This document shows, one piece after another, positions 22,985-34,333 of a stretch of 64,000 nt of DNA. Source of the DNA: Takakia lepidozioides (Eukaryota > Streptophyta > Takakiopsida > Takakiales > Takakiaceae); the NCBI GenBank assembly GCA_030704615.1, contig CM060731.1, forward strand, positions 60,986,756 through 61,050,755, given 5' to 3'. Every line of letters starts with the position of its first letter. Within the stretch, counting starts at the first letter, position 1. Position numbers and translations under genes: made by a program. The notes under the pieces were generated by a model that searched no databases, was not told the origin of the DNA, and saw only the letters and a list, made by a program, of their open reading frames with translations.

Positions 22985-23640
22985 GACAGGATCCGGATGG
23001 TGTTGGACCGGTATCATAAACATTTCATACTATCATCGGTGAAGAGGTGGCTCCTTCATACCATATACTGGTTTTCTTTTTTCTTTTTTTAAGAGGGACA
23101 TTGGCCTCAAAACTTTACAGTCTGAGAGCTACATAGGGGAAGTAAGGAAAAAATAACCTTACAGAAGGCCATGAAGGATGATAAACGAGGCACTGCTCAT
23201 GTAACGGTTGCCAGAGAGATGAAGGAAGCAAGAAAGGTAGAAGGTGGTAAGCAAATCGAGCAGAGAGAGTATAGAGGTAGAACAAGGTATGAGGGGAGGC
23301 AATGAGGAACTACATGCAACAAGGTAGAGATGAGCTACATGTTTCCCCTTTTGCATTTAGGCTGATCGAACGTTAACTGGGCTTTGGATTACCCTCTCTT
23401 TAAGCTACGTCGGTGACGCAAATTGACTTCCGGCTCCTCACCATCGTCTCCTCACCATCCAGAGGAGATAGTCTGTTACTGATTGAACTTCCAACATGCA
23501 GGAATGGGGTCGTTCCATTCAATTCTCTTGTCTGAATGCCTCCTACAGAGGATTCCCCCTTTCCCCCAAGTATTGTCAAAACAAGTGAGCAGTTGGGTGC
23601 CTCTCATGCCACCGCATCCGTGTAAAGCTGCAGAGAGTTA
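22985..23640. other. No recognisable gene
   Basis: Open frames are short and without motifs. Nothing in this stretch could be assigned. Confidence 0.4.
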
Positions 23641-23870
23641 ACGCCAAGCTTTCCTAGCCTCAGACATTAAGTCTGAATGAACCCTAAAAAGAACGTTCTT
23701 CAAGCAAGGCCTAAAATTATCAAAAAGAAAAGAGCATCTACTCTTCCAAATATGCCAAAGAATAAGTTCTCTAAGAGATTCCCACACCGAGCATGATTGC
23801 CATATGGCCCCATTATGAATATTAAGAATATGGGCCCACCCCCGAAATGGGGCATTAGCCATGAGGCGAA
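23641..23870 (-). pseudogene. LINE ORF2 C-terminal scrap
   Basis: The minus strand encodes W-H-I-W-K-S-R-C-S-F-L-F..V-H-S-D-L-M-S-E-A-R-K-A-W-R. The LINE fragment at 4950-5010 has V-H-S-D-M-L-C-E-A-R-K-A-W-R at the same place, so this is the region just after zf-RVT from the same LINE group, in the opposite orientation. Confidence 0.75.
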
Positions 23871-23900
23871 GTGGCTCTTAGTTACGTCGGCTTCGGCTGG

Positions 23901-23953
<53 letters not shown>
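23901..23953. repeat. (CT)n microsatellite
   Basis: About 26 CT dinucleotides immediately before the SINE. Confidence 0.95.
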
Positions 23954-23954
<1 letters not shown>

Positions 23955-24137
23955 AAGACAACCATCATGTAGCCCAGTGGTAATGGGCACATACCACATT
24001 GGATGTGGTTGTGGGTTCAAACCACCGTTTGGTGTGTCATGAAAGTGTCCACCTTCCTGCTGGAAGGCAATAGCCCTTCGGGGTCAAGTGACACCATAAG
24101 TTACGCTCTCTTCGGGAGGCATCATACTTTCTTTCTC
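23954..24137 (+). mobile_element. tRNA-derived SINE
   Basis: An RNA polymerase III promoter of tRNA type is visible. The A box TAGCCCAGTGG (23970-23980) is followed by a B box GGTTCAAACC (24014-24023), about 33 bases apart. Both fit the plant SINE consensus. The body continues to a C/T-rich end near 24135. No tRNA cloverleaf can be closed, so it is a retroposon and not a tRNA gene. The exact ends are uncertain. Confidence 0.7.
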
Positions 24138-24229
24138 TAAATATTGACAAGCAAAGTAGGGATGGAGATGTCATGGTTTTAGTCATGGTTATCTAGAATT
24201 ACCTACTTCTAGTTAACTAGGATATTTTA

Positions 24230-25590
24230 GATATTTATATTTATATTTTGTGTGTTGGGACTTCATCGGGTCTCACATGCCAAGTGAGGTGTCGAGCCTC
24301 ACTTGGGACATGAGGATAGGTTTTCCCCCTGTGAGGATGGAGGAGGCTCATCTTCTTGTAGTTGAGCCTCCATGAGCCTCTCCCACCTCCATAGCTCTAG
24401 GTATTGAGAGAGAGTATGGTGAGGGCTTTATAGGGTAGCAAAGGTGCCCTTGGCTTGATTTAGTTTATGTGATTGAGTGGATTCATGAGTGGAGTGTTTC
24501 CATTGTGTGTTCTCTTCCATTATCACTACAAGAAGATCACTTTATGCTTGTGAGTGCGGAGTGTAAGGATTAGTTTTGCACTTGTATGTTAAAGAGATTG
24601 AGAGCTAGGAGAATTTAGCTCTTGTATCACAAGGCTTGCAAGGGGATGCAAGGAAAGGTGCTCGAGTGTTGCATGCACCAAGGAGTTGGAGAGCTTCAGA
24701 AGAAAGCTCTTGAGTCACAAGATTTTGCAAGGATTGCAAAGAGGAAGTCTTGTGTGTGTGGAAGCATGGATTCTAGGGTTTGAGAATCATTTGTATGCAT
24801 TATGGAGTCAATGGTGTGCGCCATGGCTTGTGGAGAGTGACTAAAGGCTTGTTAGTGCTCATTTCACTATCAAGCTAGGGTTAAGCAAGTTCAAAGTGTG
24901 GATGTTGTGGAGAAGAAGCCAAGGAGCTACATAGGCTTAGGCTTGAAGACAACATTGAAAGTAACCAGTTGGAGAGCATCAAGAAGCTCAAGATGACTCC
25001 AAAGGGAAGCATGTGGGTGAGAATTTTATCTATGATGATGTGAAACCAAGCCTAGAGTATTACAGAGCTTGGAGCACATGTGGGAGATCGTTGGAGGTGG
25101 TCTTCATGAAGAAATGAGATTGTGGCTCACAGCGTGCATAACAACTTCAACCATACATTAGCATGTGACAAGACAAGGAAGGGGAAGGTGAAGCTCATGT
25201 ATTTATTCCCTTTTTGCTTAAGTTTTGTGGTGGATGGTTGATCAAGCAAGTGATGCTTATGTAGAGCATGCTCTTTAGGGCTTCTGACTTCAAGTTTGAG
25301 AAGATGAGCTCTTGAATAGAGGTGTGGATACACATTATGATGAATGAAAACAACACCTAGGTCAAGAGGTGGAAGTGTGTGTGACTAGCCCATGCAAAGG
25401 AAAGCACATGGAAGATGACATACAAAATTCAAATTCAAGCAAGGCTTGACGCTTGTCATTGGGCACATTAGCTTGCTATGAGTTCCAAGGAGATCAAGAG
25501 GAACTCGTCAATTTGGGATGAATGCATTGCAAAGTAAGATAATGCAATCTTGCATGCATATTAGGGGGGAAAATACCATGAAAAAGGTGT
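24230..25590 (+). repeat. LTR-like long repeat upstream of gypsy gag
   Basis: Non-coding sequence homologous in ordered blocks to the reverse complement of 1550-2100. Its position 1-2.5 kb before a gag gene in the same orientation suggests it is the 5' LTR/leader of that element. No matching 3' LTR or clear primer-binding site was found, so the element boundaries are not set. Confidence 0.45.
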
Positions 25591-25635
25591 TTCTTACTAT
25601 ACTCTACAAACCCTAGTCTCCATACTCTTCAAGAA

Positions 25636-25865
25636 ACTGTGTATGGGCTCCCTCTGCCCATCATACACTTTTGTGAACAAAGTAGGAACCCCTCTGCCCA
25701 ACATACACTTTTGTGAACAGTGTATGGGTCCCCTCTGCCAAACATACGTTTTTATGAAAAGAGTATGGGCTCACTCTGCCCCACCATACACGTTTGTGAA
25801 CAGTGTATGGATACACGTGGAGAGACTTTGCCTACCATACGTTTTCATTAAAAGTGTATACATCT
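25636..25865 (+). repeat. Tandem array of ~41-47-base units
   Basis: Five imperfect copies of a unit reading CCTCTGCCCAACATACACTT followed by TTGTGAACAGTGTATGGG. Variants alternate CATACACTTTTGTGAACA and CATACGTTTTTATGAAAA. Each unit holds a short inverted pair (CATACAC..GTGTATG), so single-stranded RNA from the array could form hairpins. Confidence 0.85.
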
Positions 25866-25879
25866 AGGGTGTATCTGGA

Positions 25880-26210
25880 GGAGTATTGTCTTTGGAGGAT
25901 CTTTGGGGGGTCCTTTGAGGAGCTTTTGTAAGACACTTGAAGAGCTCTTGAAGGGGTGTTTGGAGGACTATTGGGGGTCCTTGAAGACCAATATTTGGCA
26001 AATATTTGGAGCCTTAGGAAGGCTGTTTGGAGGACTATTTTGGGGTCCTTGGAGGCTAATATTTGGCGAGCTTAAGGAGTCTTTGGTGACTTGTCTGAAG
26101 GATTTTTTGGGGTCCTTGAGGGCCAAGATTTGGCAGGCTTTGGGGGCCTTAGTGAGATTGTTTGAGAGACATCTTGAGGGCTCTTGGAGAGTTATTTGAG
26201 AGACCCTGAA
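25880..26210 (+). repeat. Tandem array of ~90-base units
   Basis: Repeated blocks of GGAGGACTATT(TT)GGGGTCCTTG..CCAATATTTGGC..GGAGCCTTAG appear about 3.5 times with drift. It lies directly after the shorter array and before the gag leader. Confidence 0.75.
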
Positions 26211-26821
26211 AGGTAGTTCTGTCTGTTGGTCATGAGCAAGAGCGTTTAGAGATAGGGGAGACTAGTGGGATGAGAGCATTATGGGATTATGAATTGCTTT
26301 GGTTTCTCTTCTCCATAGTCTTCCACCCTCTATGTAGGCCAAAACCTTTCCGTAGGTGGAGACAAAAGTCGGGTTTGGGCTGGGGTGTCCTTGCAGGAGC
26401 GACATTGTGGAGTGTTTTTTTTTGTGTGGGGGAGTTACTGTCTTGATTTTCTTGTGTTTGGATCCCCCCCCACATCTGCATGCTTGACTGTGCGCCATGT
26501 TAGTTTTGTGTGGGCGCTTGTTTTCATAGGAGGTTGGTTCGGATTTGATCACCAACCAATCCTAGAGCGTGCTGTCGATGGTGAGGCTGGGGTGATGACC
26601 AGTCAGACCATCATTGTTTCTCTTATGGTGAGGCTAGGTTGATGACCAGCAGACCATATGAGTGCTTGCGGTGGATGCAGGTGCAGGTGTAGGTTTATGT
26701 TACGAACGTAGTACTAGTCTAAGCCATAGGCCGCAACAAGTTCTCTACCCAGTTACCTTATAGAAAGTGGGGATTAAAGACAAGTTGACAACCGGTTGGG
26801 TTGTGAGTTTTCATCACGGAG
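26211..26821 (+). other. Leader before gag, no gene
   Basis: Contains a 30-base region repeated loosely (GGTGAGGCTGGGGTGATGACCAG and GGTGAGGCTAGGTTGATGACCAG at 26579 and 26625). No canonical plant primer-binding site (complement of initiator Met tRNA) was seen. Confidence 0.4.
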
Positions 26822-28520
26822 GTGCCACCAATTGCTGAGGAGAATGCCGGTACGAGCACCAGTGATACTAGTGGGTACACAAGAGGAGGTGTGTGGTTTA
26901 TGCCACCTTCACCTTCAGTGTCTTCTAAGGAAGGTTCAGACTTGGAATCAGCAGGATTCTCGCTGAGAGTGCAAGTCATTTCCGTGCCATTGTTGTGGGA
27001 CACGATGGAGGAGATGTATGGAGCTACCAAGGGGCCACGTAGGTTCTCTGGAGCTGTGGGCATCATCGAGCTTGATGACTTAATACAAGAGTTTGACAGT
27101 TGGTGTGATTTGCAGCAAATGCGCAATCCACAACTGTTTACGCCCTTTATGGCGTGGAAGGGGCTATTCCAGCACATTGAAGGGCCGCCCATAGATGATT
27201 ACCATGAATTTAGGCGGGGACATGCGGTGAAGCTTGAGGAGTGGCGAGAGTATTGGTCACCTAATTATGTCTCCATCACTAGAGGCACAAGGGCAGCGGC
27301 GACACCAACAGCTACACAAACATCTCCAACTACAAGCACTAGTAGTGGGACTAGTGGTACAGGAGCTGGGAAATCCACTCAAGCTCCTGTTGCAGCACCA
27401 GCACCCGTGCCTGCCTTTAACCCAGTTGTGGAATTCTTCGAGGAATTGAGGAGAAATTACCAAGAGATAAGGACAGAGAAGTTGCGGAGCTTGCAAAAGT
27501 TCCAACGAAGATCTACTGAGAGTTTGAGGGAGGCTTACACTCGCATGAGATGCTTGATAAACGTAACCCAAGGGATTACAGAAGCTCAGGCCGTCCAGTT
27601 CTGGTATGGGATCCTGGACAAGGAGCTGAGGAGAAGGGTGCGGGATGCAACTCTCCTACAAGTAGCCCAACCCACCTTAACAAATGTGTTTTTGCTGGCA
27701 TAGTGGATAGAACTCAATATGGTGGAAGAGCGGGTGGTTATGGTGGGATTTGGCAAGGAGACATAACGAAGTAGAGTTCCTAGCCAACAACAACCAACTC
27801 CCCAACGTGCTCAAGGCAACAATGGGGCTCAGATGAAGCCTAGGGAAGGCCGTAGAGGATCTCAGATTCAAATATCTCTCCTTTCATTCTCAGGCCAACA
27901 ACAGATGAGTGTGTCATGTTGGGATTGTGAAGGACCCCATGTCAAGAAGGATTGCCCGGAGAGAGGCAAAGGGCTGGCACAGGCACAGACACAGACACAG
28001 CCTACACAACTACAGTGTGGGCATTGTGGAAAGTGTGGGCATGAGGAGGCCCATTGTTATGGCTTGCATCTTGAGCTACGGCCAGGCCAGTTCCAAGGGA
28101 ACAATGGTGGCCGAGGACAAGACAATGTAGTCCAGAGAGGTAGATGAGGCAGAGGTCGGCGTGGAGGACGTAACCAAAACCAAGGAGCACAGGGTCAGGG
28201 TCAAGGTCATGACCAAGGCATGTTGGATAGACTTGCCCAGCTAGAGCAATGTCTTCCTGCCAGGGCCACTACTCATGTTGCGCCAGCTCCAAGGCTTGAC
28301 GTTCAAGCCCCACCTACACAACCTCTTATGCCTAGGGAAGACCAGATTGGTATGGGTTTCATGTGTAGAGCCGCACTTGTAGGACCATTGCATGTGGACT
28401 CTGCAGCTGCTGTCACTCGAGCAACAACGCGTGCTCTTGAGCCAAGAGGAGCGGATGTGGATTTTGATCCACAAAGAGGGAAGCAAGTCAGCAGACAAGG
28501 CTTCCACAGTCTTTCACATT
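26822..28520 (+). pseudogene. Ty3/gypsy-type gag with zinc knuckles
   Basis: A single frame runs from 26822 to about 28500 with a few stops (27701, 27773 and 28145). The capsid-like region contains L-Q-K-F-Q-R-R-S-T-E-S-L-R-E-A-Y-T-R-M-R (27490-27550) and A-V-Q-F-W-Y-G-I-L-D-K-E-L-R-R-R-V (27590-27640), the core pattern of plant retrotransposon gag proteins. Two zinc knuckles follow: C-W-D-C-E-G-P-H-V-K-K-D-C (27920) and C-G-H-C-G-K-C-G-H-E-E-A-H-C (28016). Gag would package the element RNA. Stops make the copy defective. Confidence 0.8.
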
Positions 28521-29264
28521 GGCTGAGACAATGCCAACTATGCCATCTATGGTACCCGCTCGCCCAAGTGTGTCAGAGGTAGAGCCACGAGTGCCATTGG
28601 GGAGAGTTGGTATGGCTCGGGAAATGCCAGTGGGTGGTGCTGCAAAGCAAGGTGCAACCAGTACATTGTTGGGGGCGGCTACGGCGGTTTCCCAAGCTCC
28701 ATTGTTTTCTACCACGACAATTGCAATGTCGGGGATGCGGCCAGCTGCAGTGTTTAGACTAGCAGCTGCACTCTGTGAGAGTGGTGATGCATCAGCACTA
28801 TCTGCGGGGATAGCGGATCAGGTGCAATGCATGGATGCCTTGGATTCAAGGGTGAAGACAGCCACAGCTGCGCCATGGCAAACGGTAGCTGCAAGGTTGC
28901 AGGAGTTGCCAGCTAGACCAGCCATTGAGCGTAGTATGATGACTCCTGGAGTAGTCCTGGTGGACAATCAGGATGGTGTGTTTCAGTTGGGTGGCCCAGC
29001 CGGGAGGAGGTATAGGCCACTGTGGGTCTTGTTGGACTCGGGAACACAACCATTGATGTTGGGGAGAGCAGCAATTGCAGGATTGGGCCTTACAGAGGCG
29101 GATTTGGAGCCTTGTCCTTTCCAAATTCAAACATCTTTGGGCGGTTCAGAGAAGACACGAGGGATTACACGCCATGAGCTCTTCATTCGATTGCAGCCAC
29201 ATCATCCTACAGATGGCTCTATCATGAGAGCTGAAGCCATTGTTACGGACGCGATGTCTCATGA
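28520..29264 (+). pseudogene. Gypsy aspartic protease, truncated by CACTA-2
   Basis: After a frameshift near 28500 the coding continues in another frame. The active-site strand is L-L-D-S-G-T-Q-P-L-M-L-G (about 29026-29060), with D-S-G in the place of the usual D-T-G. The sequence then reads A-I-V-T-D-A-M-S-H-D, where gypsy proteins normally continue to the end of the protease. It stops at the exact base where the CACTA-2 terminal repeat begins. Reverse transcriptase, RNase H and integrase are absent from the window. Confidence 0.7.
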
Positions 29265-29283
29265 CACTAGAAGCATTCGTGTC

Positions 29284-30430
29284 ATTTACCACTGGGTATT
29301 GACTCATTTTGAGTCGTAAAAGTCAAAAAATAGGGATCGACTGGAAGTTACAACAGACCAGTTACAACAGACGTGGTAGTTGGGTTGGACATCCAATGAT
29401 TGGAGTGGTAAAGGACGTAGATGCGCGAACAACTGCTCAGCGATTAATGCGATTAATGCTGAAGAACCACGTGGCGTAACCAGGCGGGCCGCCCGTGTGT
29501 CTGATGTTTTGAGCTGACTTTGACTTTTCCCTCCGGATGAGTGGACTGACTCACCCGGGGCGCGGTGACACATGGACGCGGATGTGGATGCGGACGTGGA
29601 TGCCGATGTGGCGGCGCCGCGACGAGCGGTAATGCCGCCGCGTGGCCACGGGCTCAAGACGCCACATCGCAGTCGGCCACATAACTTGGAGTGCTGCATG
29701 TCACGTGGCAACAGCCACTGGCGAAGTCGACTGCACAACTGCCGGCAGACGAATCCACGGGGACCACGTGGAGAGTGTGTGGGTCGACGCGTGGCGTCGT
29801 CCCCACGCAATGGCAGTGAGGGGTACGACTGCTAGTAGAAAGACGCAGAGTGCTTGTGCCATCTCGGGACTGCTTTGGCCAACTCCGCTGCCACTATGCT
29901 AGTTGGTTGCACTACAGTAGGAAAGCACTGCAAATGAGCACTTGTAGTGGTTTGTGTGAGTTGTCCAACTGACTTGCATTCTAAGCTGAAAATATGGTTC
30001 TGATGCATTCTACTGGTTTTAGTGGTTCACCCATATGCAGGGGGAATTGAGAAGCAATGATACTGGGCGACACTCAGAACACAGACCACGATGCATGCAC
30101 AACATCACGCTAATGAACCAAATAGACGAGGCAACAGGGAGACCAAAGACCATCACACATACACATAGAAGGTGGACGGACACGACGACAAGTCAGGAAA
30201 TGGAATATTGCATTCAAATTGGAGACCGTCACGGCACACCTGCATATGAGCAAGACTAAATGCCAAATACATGGTTGCCGGACATCACTTAAACTGTCAT
30301 GGCCCAAATGTACAAAACTGGTAACGTGAGTATCATACACACTTCTATGAGTATCATTACACACCCAACAGGGACTACAAACATGAAATGTCACTTGATA
30401 CCTTCACCCCTCCTCATACTCTTCTCTGGC
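29284..30430. other. CACTA-2 left subterminal region
   Basis: No gene. Contains a GC-rich block with repeated GCGGATGTGGATGCGGACGT units (29577-29615) and scattered ACTAGT/TAGTGG-type motifs, plausible transposase-binding DNA. The block around 29560-29800 is richer in CpG than its surroundings. Confidence 0.45.
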
Positions 30431-30439
30431 CACAGAGTC

Positions 30440-31340
30440 ACCGTGCCTTTCACGTGCGCTAGTGTGGTCTGGGGGGGGCATCGTCCACATTTGGGCAAGG
30501 CAGTGTAACACTTGGAAGCATGATCTCGTGGACTTTCACCTTGTACCACCCGGATGGAATGTCCTTGCAGTGGAACTTGTCAACCCCGGCTATTCCCACC
30601 ACTTCCGCCTTGGCGGCGGCTGTCTTTGACCGCTTGTCATGGGGGTTCAGGAGAAACACAGGATCTGATATCTGCAGACACCAACATCAGGGTCCACTCA
30701 GCAACAAACATAGCAATGACAGGGTGAAAGTCAAGCGCAGCTGGGCATGGAAACGATCTTGGTTGCCACAATACTGAATCAGCAGCAAATTCATGGTGTA
30801 CCAACCTACCTTGAAGCGAAGCTCGTCGCTGAGGGTGGCAACTGAGGAAAGCTGCCCACGTGTCTTCAACTGCAGCAGCAAAAAGAGGTTTAGTCAGACG
30901 GATAAGAATAACATGAACTCTGGTGGTTGCAATGGTATAAACACACCTCCACGGAGCAAGCTAACTTACACCCTGCTCAGACCGTGCACACTACAACCTC
31001 CTGGCAAAAATAACCCTACTAAAAACCAGCCAGGCAAAGCAAGGAGCCATGAATGCATGCCTGGGGAACCACGTCCTGCTGCGATGATGGTGCCGGGGAC
31101 AGCCCACTCCTCTTGCTCACCTGCAATGAATACACATTGCAACGCTTCAGGAAGTGTATCCATAAAGGAAACCAACCAAGTAAGTTTGCGGAGAGGGGCT
31201 GGGAACAACCATACCTTGGAGCCTGCCTCCTCATGCCGGGGGGGGAATCCGGAATGCTGCCGCCGTAGCACTATGGTCCTTGGCGCAGGACCCACCTTCT
31301 TCACATACGACCCCACTGCCACTCCCTGTACATGTGGTCC
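30440..31340 (-). pseudogene. CACTA-2 accessory gene, 3' exons (DUF8039-like)
   Basis: Small minus-strand exons with good splice sites follow the FCP1-like exon. Exon 31340-31215 (42 codons, phase 0, acceptor TTTTGCAG, donor GTATGG) reads G-P-H-V-Q-G-V-A-V-G-S-Y-V-K-K. A short exon near 30870-30812 reads T-R-G-Q-L-S-S-V-A-T-L-S-D-E-L-R-F-K. An exon at about 30671-30440 reads I-S-D-P-V-F-L-L-N-P-H-D-K-R..I-P-S-G-W-Y-K-V-K-V-H-E-I..L-P-C-P-N-V-D. The last part resembles the DUF8039/TNP1-like end of plant CACTA accessory proteins. The family call is tentative. Confidence 0.5.
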
Positions 31341-31418
31341 CTGCAAAACATATAGTGCCAGCCTTGCGTGAGAGGGCATCCGGGGGGAACAAAACAAACA
31401 TATCTTTTGGGTTCGATG

Positions 31419-32576
31419 TCATGTTGCAAACAGTAAGGTTAGTTTCACCTGCATGGGCGCAGAAGTACTTCCCCCAACGACCCCATCCTCTCCCACATTC
31501 AAGCTGCCAGTCGGGGTCAGCTTCCGCGTGCTTGTGAAGACACGCACATCCTTGGAGCAAAACAAATCTTGGCAGTAGGGCCAGACTGTTTCTAAAAGGT
31601 ACTCTGAATCGGGCCCCTCACTGACATTGCTAGTGACATCAAACGACAATGGATGGACCATGTTCAAAGGGGAGTTCCCCCTCCCCTTGTGTGGTGAATC
31701 ATCCACTAGGAGGGTGTTGGATTCGTTAAATCCAGAAAATTCCGACCACACCCTCGACAGTCTCTTCTGTAAGTTCTGTACGGCAGGCCCTTTTGTGGGG
31801 TGTGGCTCTGTCAAGGGGTCACACTCCTCTTGTGACCACACAAAGAGGGGAGAACCCTTGACCCCCTGCATCACCACTTTGAAGATGTCTGCAACATTCC
31901 CCTTGGAAGCACAGGACCATATCCCAACGTAGAAATGCCGGAAGAGAAGGTTTAAAAACTCGCAGACCTGGGGCCTTGGGAAAACATACTTGTTGGTGGT
32001 CAACACCCATGGCCAATGACGCCTCGGGTTGGGCTGAAAGTTAGGAATAGAGTGGCACAGGATCCCGTTCAGGTCTAGAACAATTAGTTTCGACTTTTCT
32101 ATGAAAGGAGCTTTTGAAGGGGTGTCACGGGGTCTCACCTCAGTGGGTTGGGAGACAACAGTCACCCCGGAGGGCAAAGTTTCGGTCCCCCTGCAGCCTG
32201 GACCAGGCAAACTACCACCCTCTCCCCCTACAGCTTCCCCTTTTCCCTTGATAGAATGAGCAATGACCCCCCCATCGTCCATGTCATCCCCACCAACTCG
32301 CTGGACCTCTCCCTCTTCAACGAGTGGACCCTGCCCCCCACTGTGAATATCATCAACAACAGGCTGGACCTCTGTCACATCCCTACCCACTACAATTACT
32401 TCCTCCTTCTCAGGTACAATGGTCGCAGCAGGGGGGTCTTCCATAATGCCACCCGTCACACCCCCTTTTTGCCTCATCATGAGTTCCACTATCTTCTTCA
32501 GTTGTGCTTCCATTCCCCTCTCCCGCTCCGCAGAGAGAGCCGCAAGCCTCTCCAGGGCCCCGATGCGGGCTGCCAT
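31419..32576 (-). CDS. CACTA-2 accessory ORF with coiled coil and FCP1-like phosphatase domain
   Basis: This 385-residue open frame has two parts. Residues 1-38 are a charged helix like the C-terminal coil of Ptta/En/Spm transposase proteins. Residues about 162-347 are a clear FCP1/NIF-type HAD phosphatase domain: strand K-L-I-V-L-D-L-N-G-I-L (D168 the expected nucleophile, N170 in the second position as in a plant FCP1-like subgroup), then V-G-I-W-S-C (motif II, 218-222), K271 near motif III, and N-T-L-L-V-D-D-S-P (motif IV, D292-D293). Family members remove phosphate from proteins, classically the RNA polymerase II tail. The frame is intact through the domain and ends in a spliceable CAG|GTGAAA. 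It lies between Ptta-domain and DUF8039-like exons of the same gene. Activity is unknown. Confidence 0.75.
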   Translation of the reverse strand: MAARIGALERLAALSAERERGMEAQLKKIVELMMRQKGGVTGGIMEDPPAATIVPEKEEVIVVGRDVTEVQPVVDDIHSGGQGPLVEEGEVQRVGGDDMDDGGVIAHSIKGKGEAVGGEGGSLPGPGCRGTETLPSGVTVVSQPTEVRPRDTPSKAPFIEKSKLIVLDLNGILCHSIPNFQPNPRRHWPWVLTTNKYVFPRPQVCEFLNLLFRHFYVGIWSCASKGNVADIFKVVMQGVKGSPLFVWSQEECDPLTEPHPTKGPAVQNLQKRLSRVWSEFSGFNESNTLLVDDSPHKGRGNSPLNMVHPLSFDVTSNVSEGPDSEYLLETVWPYCQDLFCSKDVRVFTSTRKLTPTGSLNVGEDGVVGGSTSAPMQVKLTLLFAT

Positions 32577-32599
32577 TGAGTTCCCCGCTCCCTACGCAT

Positions 32600-33890
32600 A
32601 CAAACACCCACCCGTACTGTTAAAAACCAGAAGAAGAGGCCGAATGTGCAGGATTTCAGGCATTCGGAGATGGCTGGGTTTGGCATAACACCCCTCGTGT
32701 ACCATGCGTGGGGGCCCCACATACCCACCAAATCTTAGTACAACAACAGATTCATGAATGGAAACCGGACTTCAAAACATACCTGGCTCAAAACAGACTC
32801 TGATGGGGTGCCAGTCGCATAGTTCTTTTGCTCCGCCCCGAGCTCGGACAGTGACGGGCTCCGCGCTTTGCGTCTTTTCTGTATTTGCCCATCCACACAC
32901 TGTCAGTACAAAATGCCAGGAGCATATGGACAAAGCACTGCCCTGCATATCACATAACAACTAATTCTGCACAAGCAATAAAACCCACTCGTGGGTGTCT
33001 CTTCCATCAGAACATGCCACAACGTAGGAGCAATGAGAAGGGGGTGAGGAGATTACCAAACGGGCTGCTTGGCCTGCAACTCCTGCCCGGCCCCAACGCG
33101 AGGGGTTCGTGACACAAGCACGCGCTTGCTTCATCCCTTCAGCCTTTGCAAGTCCACGAGGGGACTCCCAGTAGGCAACAAGCTTATCCCAATAGGCGGG
33201 TTCAGTGTTCATTGGCCTCACACCAGTCTTTGCCCATTTATCTTTCAGTTTTGCTCTTTCTCCTTTCATTATCTTCCCACATTGCTTCACTATAAAATCA
33301 CGATTGGCAGGGATAGGTCTGTACTCGTACATTCCATTTATGCCCTCTATTACTGTTGACATGGCACTCTGGGACTGCTGGTCAATGTCTTGTACGCTTG
33401 AGTCAAGGTAACGCAATGCCAGGCCACGCAAATCACGCTGCCAGTGTTCCTTACCTTCGCAGCCAACATTGATGACTCCATTTCCATGCACCTCCACCTT
33501 GTGGCGCTTTAGCCCTGCAGCCACCCTTCCCTCTCCATCTCCTTCCCATTGTTTCATGGCATGGCGTCGTTCCTTCCTCAGCTCTGATGTCCGTTTCCTG
33601 CCCCCATGCTCTGGAGCAGCGCCGTCATACGTTGTGGGGGGTGACTGATGTGTGCCGGAGGGGGAGGGCCGTATGGAGATGTGGGAGGCCCCCATTGTGA
33701 CGTGCCAGCATCAGGAAGCCAGCGCCACGACCCCGAAGCAGGGGGGGCTCCCCATGGTGCACTCTGTTGTGGAGACCATGCGGCAGGGGGTGGGTGCCAA
33801 GGTTGGTGTTGGTTGGCATTGTGTGGTGGCTGTGAGTGCTTTGCTGCAGCTTCACTCCCCTTCCGCTGCCAAAAACATCCCACACACAAG
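32600..33890 (-). pseudogene. CACTA-2 accessory gene, Ptta/En/Spm transposase-type domain
   Basis: Two minus-strand exons are visible. The larger (about 33866-33060) begins R-K-G-S-E-A-A-A-K-H and runs through a Pro/His-rich stretch. After a frameshift near 33640 it enters A-K-L-K-D-K-W-A-K-T..A-Y-W-D-K-L-V-A-Y-W-E-S..K-A-E-G-M-K-Q-A-R, the pattern of the plant Ptta/En/Spm transposase domain (Transposase_24). A second exon near 32903-32785 reads V-D-G-Q-I-Q-K-R-R-K-A-R-S and ends at GTATGT. These proteins probably bind DNA at element ends. The frameshift indicates decay or sequence error. Confidence 0.65.
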
Positions 33891-34333
33891 GTGCATCAGC
33901 TGTAGTCCTACTGAACACAACGTCACCAGAGCACAAACGATCCCACAACCACAACTATGGATTGGCTGACCTCAAACCCACTCCCCTGCAGCGCAAGTGC
34001 CAAAAACTGAAAAGGAGAGGGACAGAATGTCCTCATAACATGTAAGGCCATTCATTGGTGAAGAAACATAATGTGGGCGGGTTCACATCAGTACCATCAT
34101 ACACACTTACCAGGAAACAGAACATCCATCTGGGTTTTGCACATAGGGAGTGGACATCTATTCACACAATCAGCAAATGGCTGTATGGCGGAGCCCAGCA
34201 TCGGAGCCCCAAAAGGCCTAAAGACTCTCAATGTTTGTAAACACAGGTGCAGACACAATTCAATTGATAGCTTGGATATCCGGTGGTCTGTATGGTGATA
34301 GCACCCCGGGCAGTGAGTCAGACAATGACCCTA

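Noticed and set aside
23970-24023. tRNA gene
   Set aside because: A and B boxes are present, but no acceptor stem or anticodon arm can be drawn; the structure fits a SINE.
24533-24550. CACTACAAGAAGATCAC as a CACTA terminal repeat
   Set aside because: It matches the consensus start, but the surrounding sequence is homologous to the LTR-like block at 1550-2100, and no partner end or 3-base duplication was found.
25636-25865. Regularly spaced repeats as a CRISPR array
   Set aside because: The units are contiguous and diverged with no unique spacers, and the genome is a plant nuclear genome.
26262-26555. Minus-strand 97-codon open frame
   Set aside because: No motif, opposite to the gag leader, and openness is explained by base composition.
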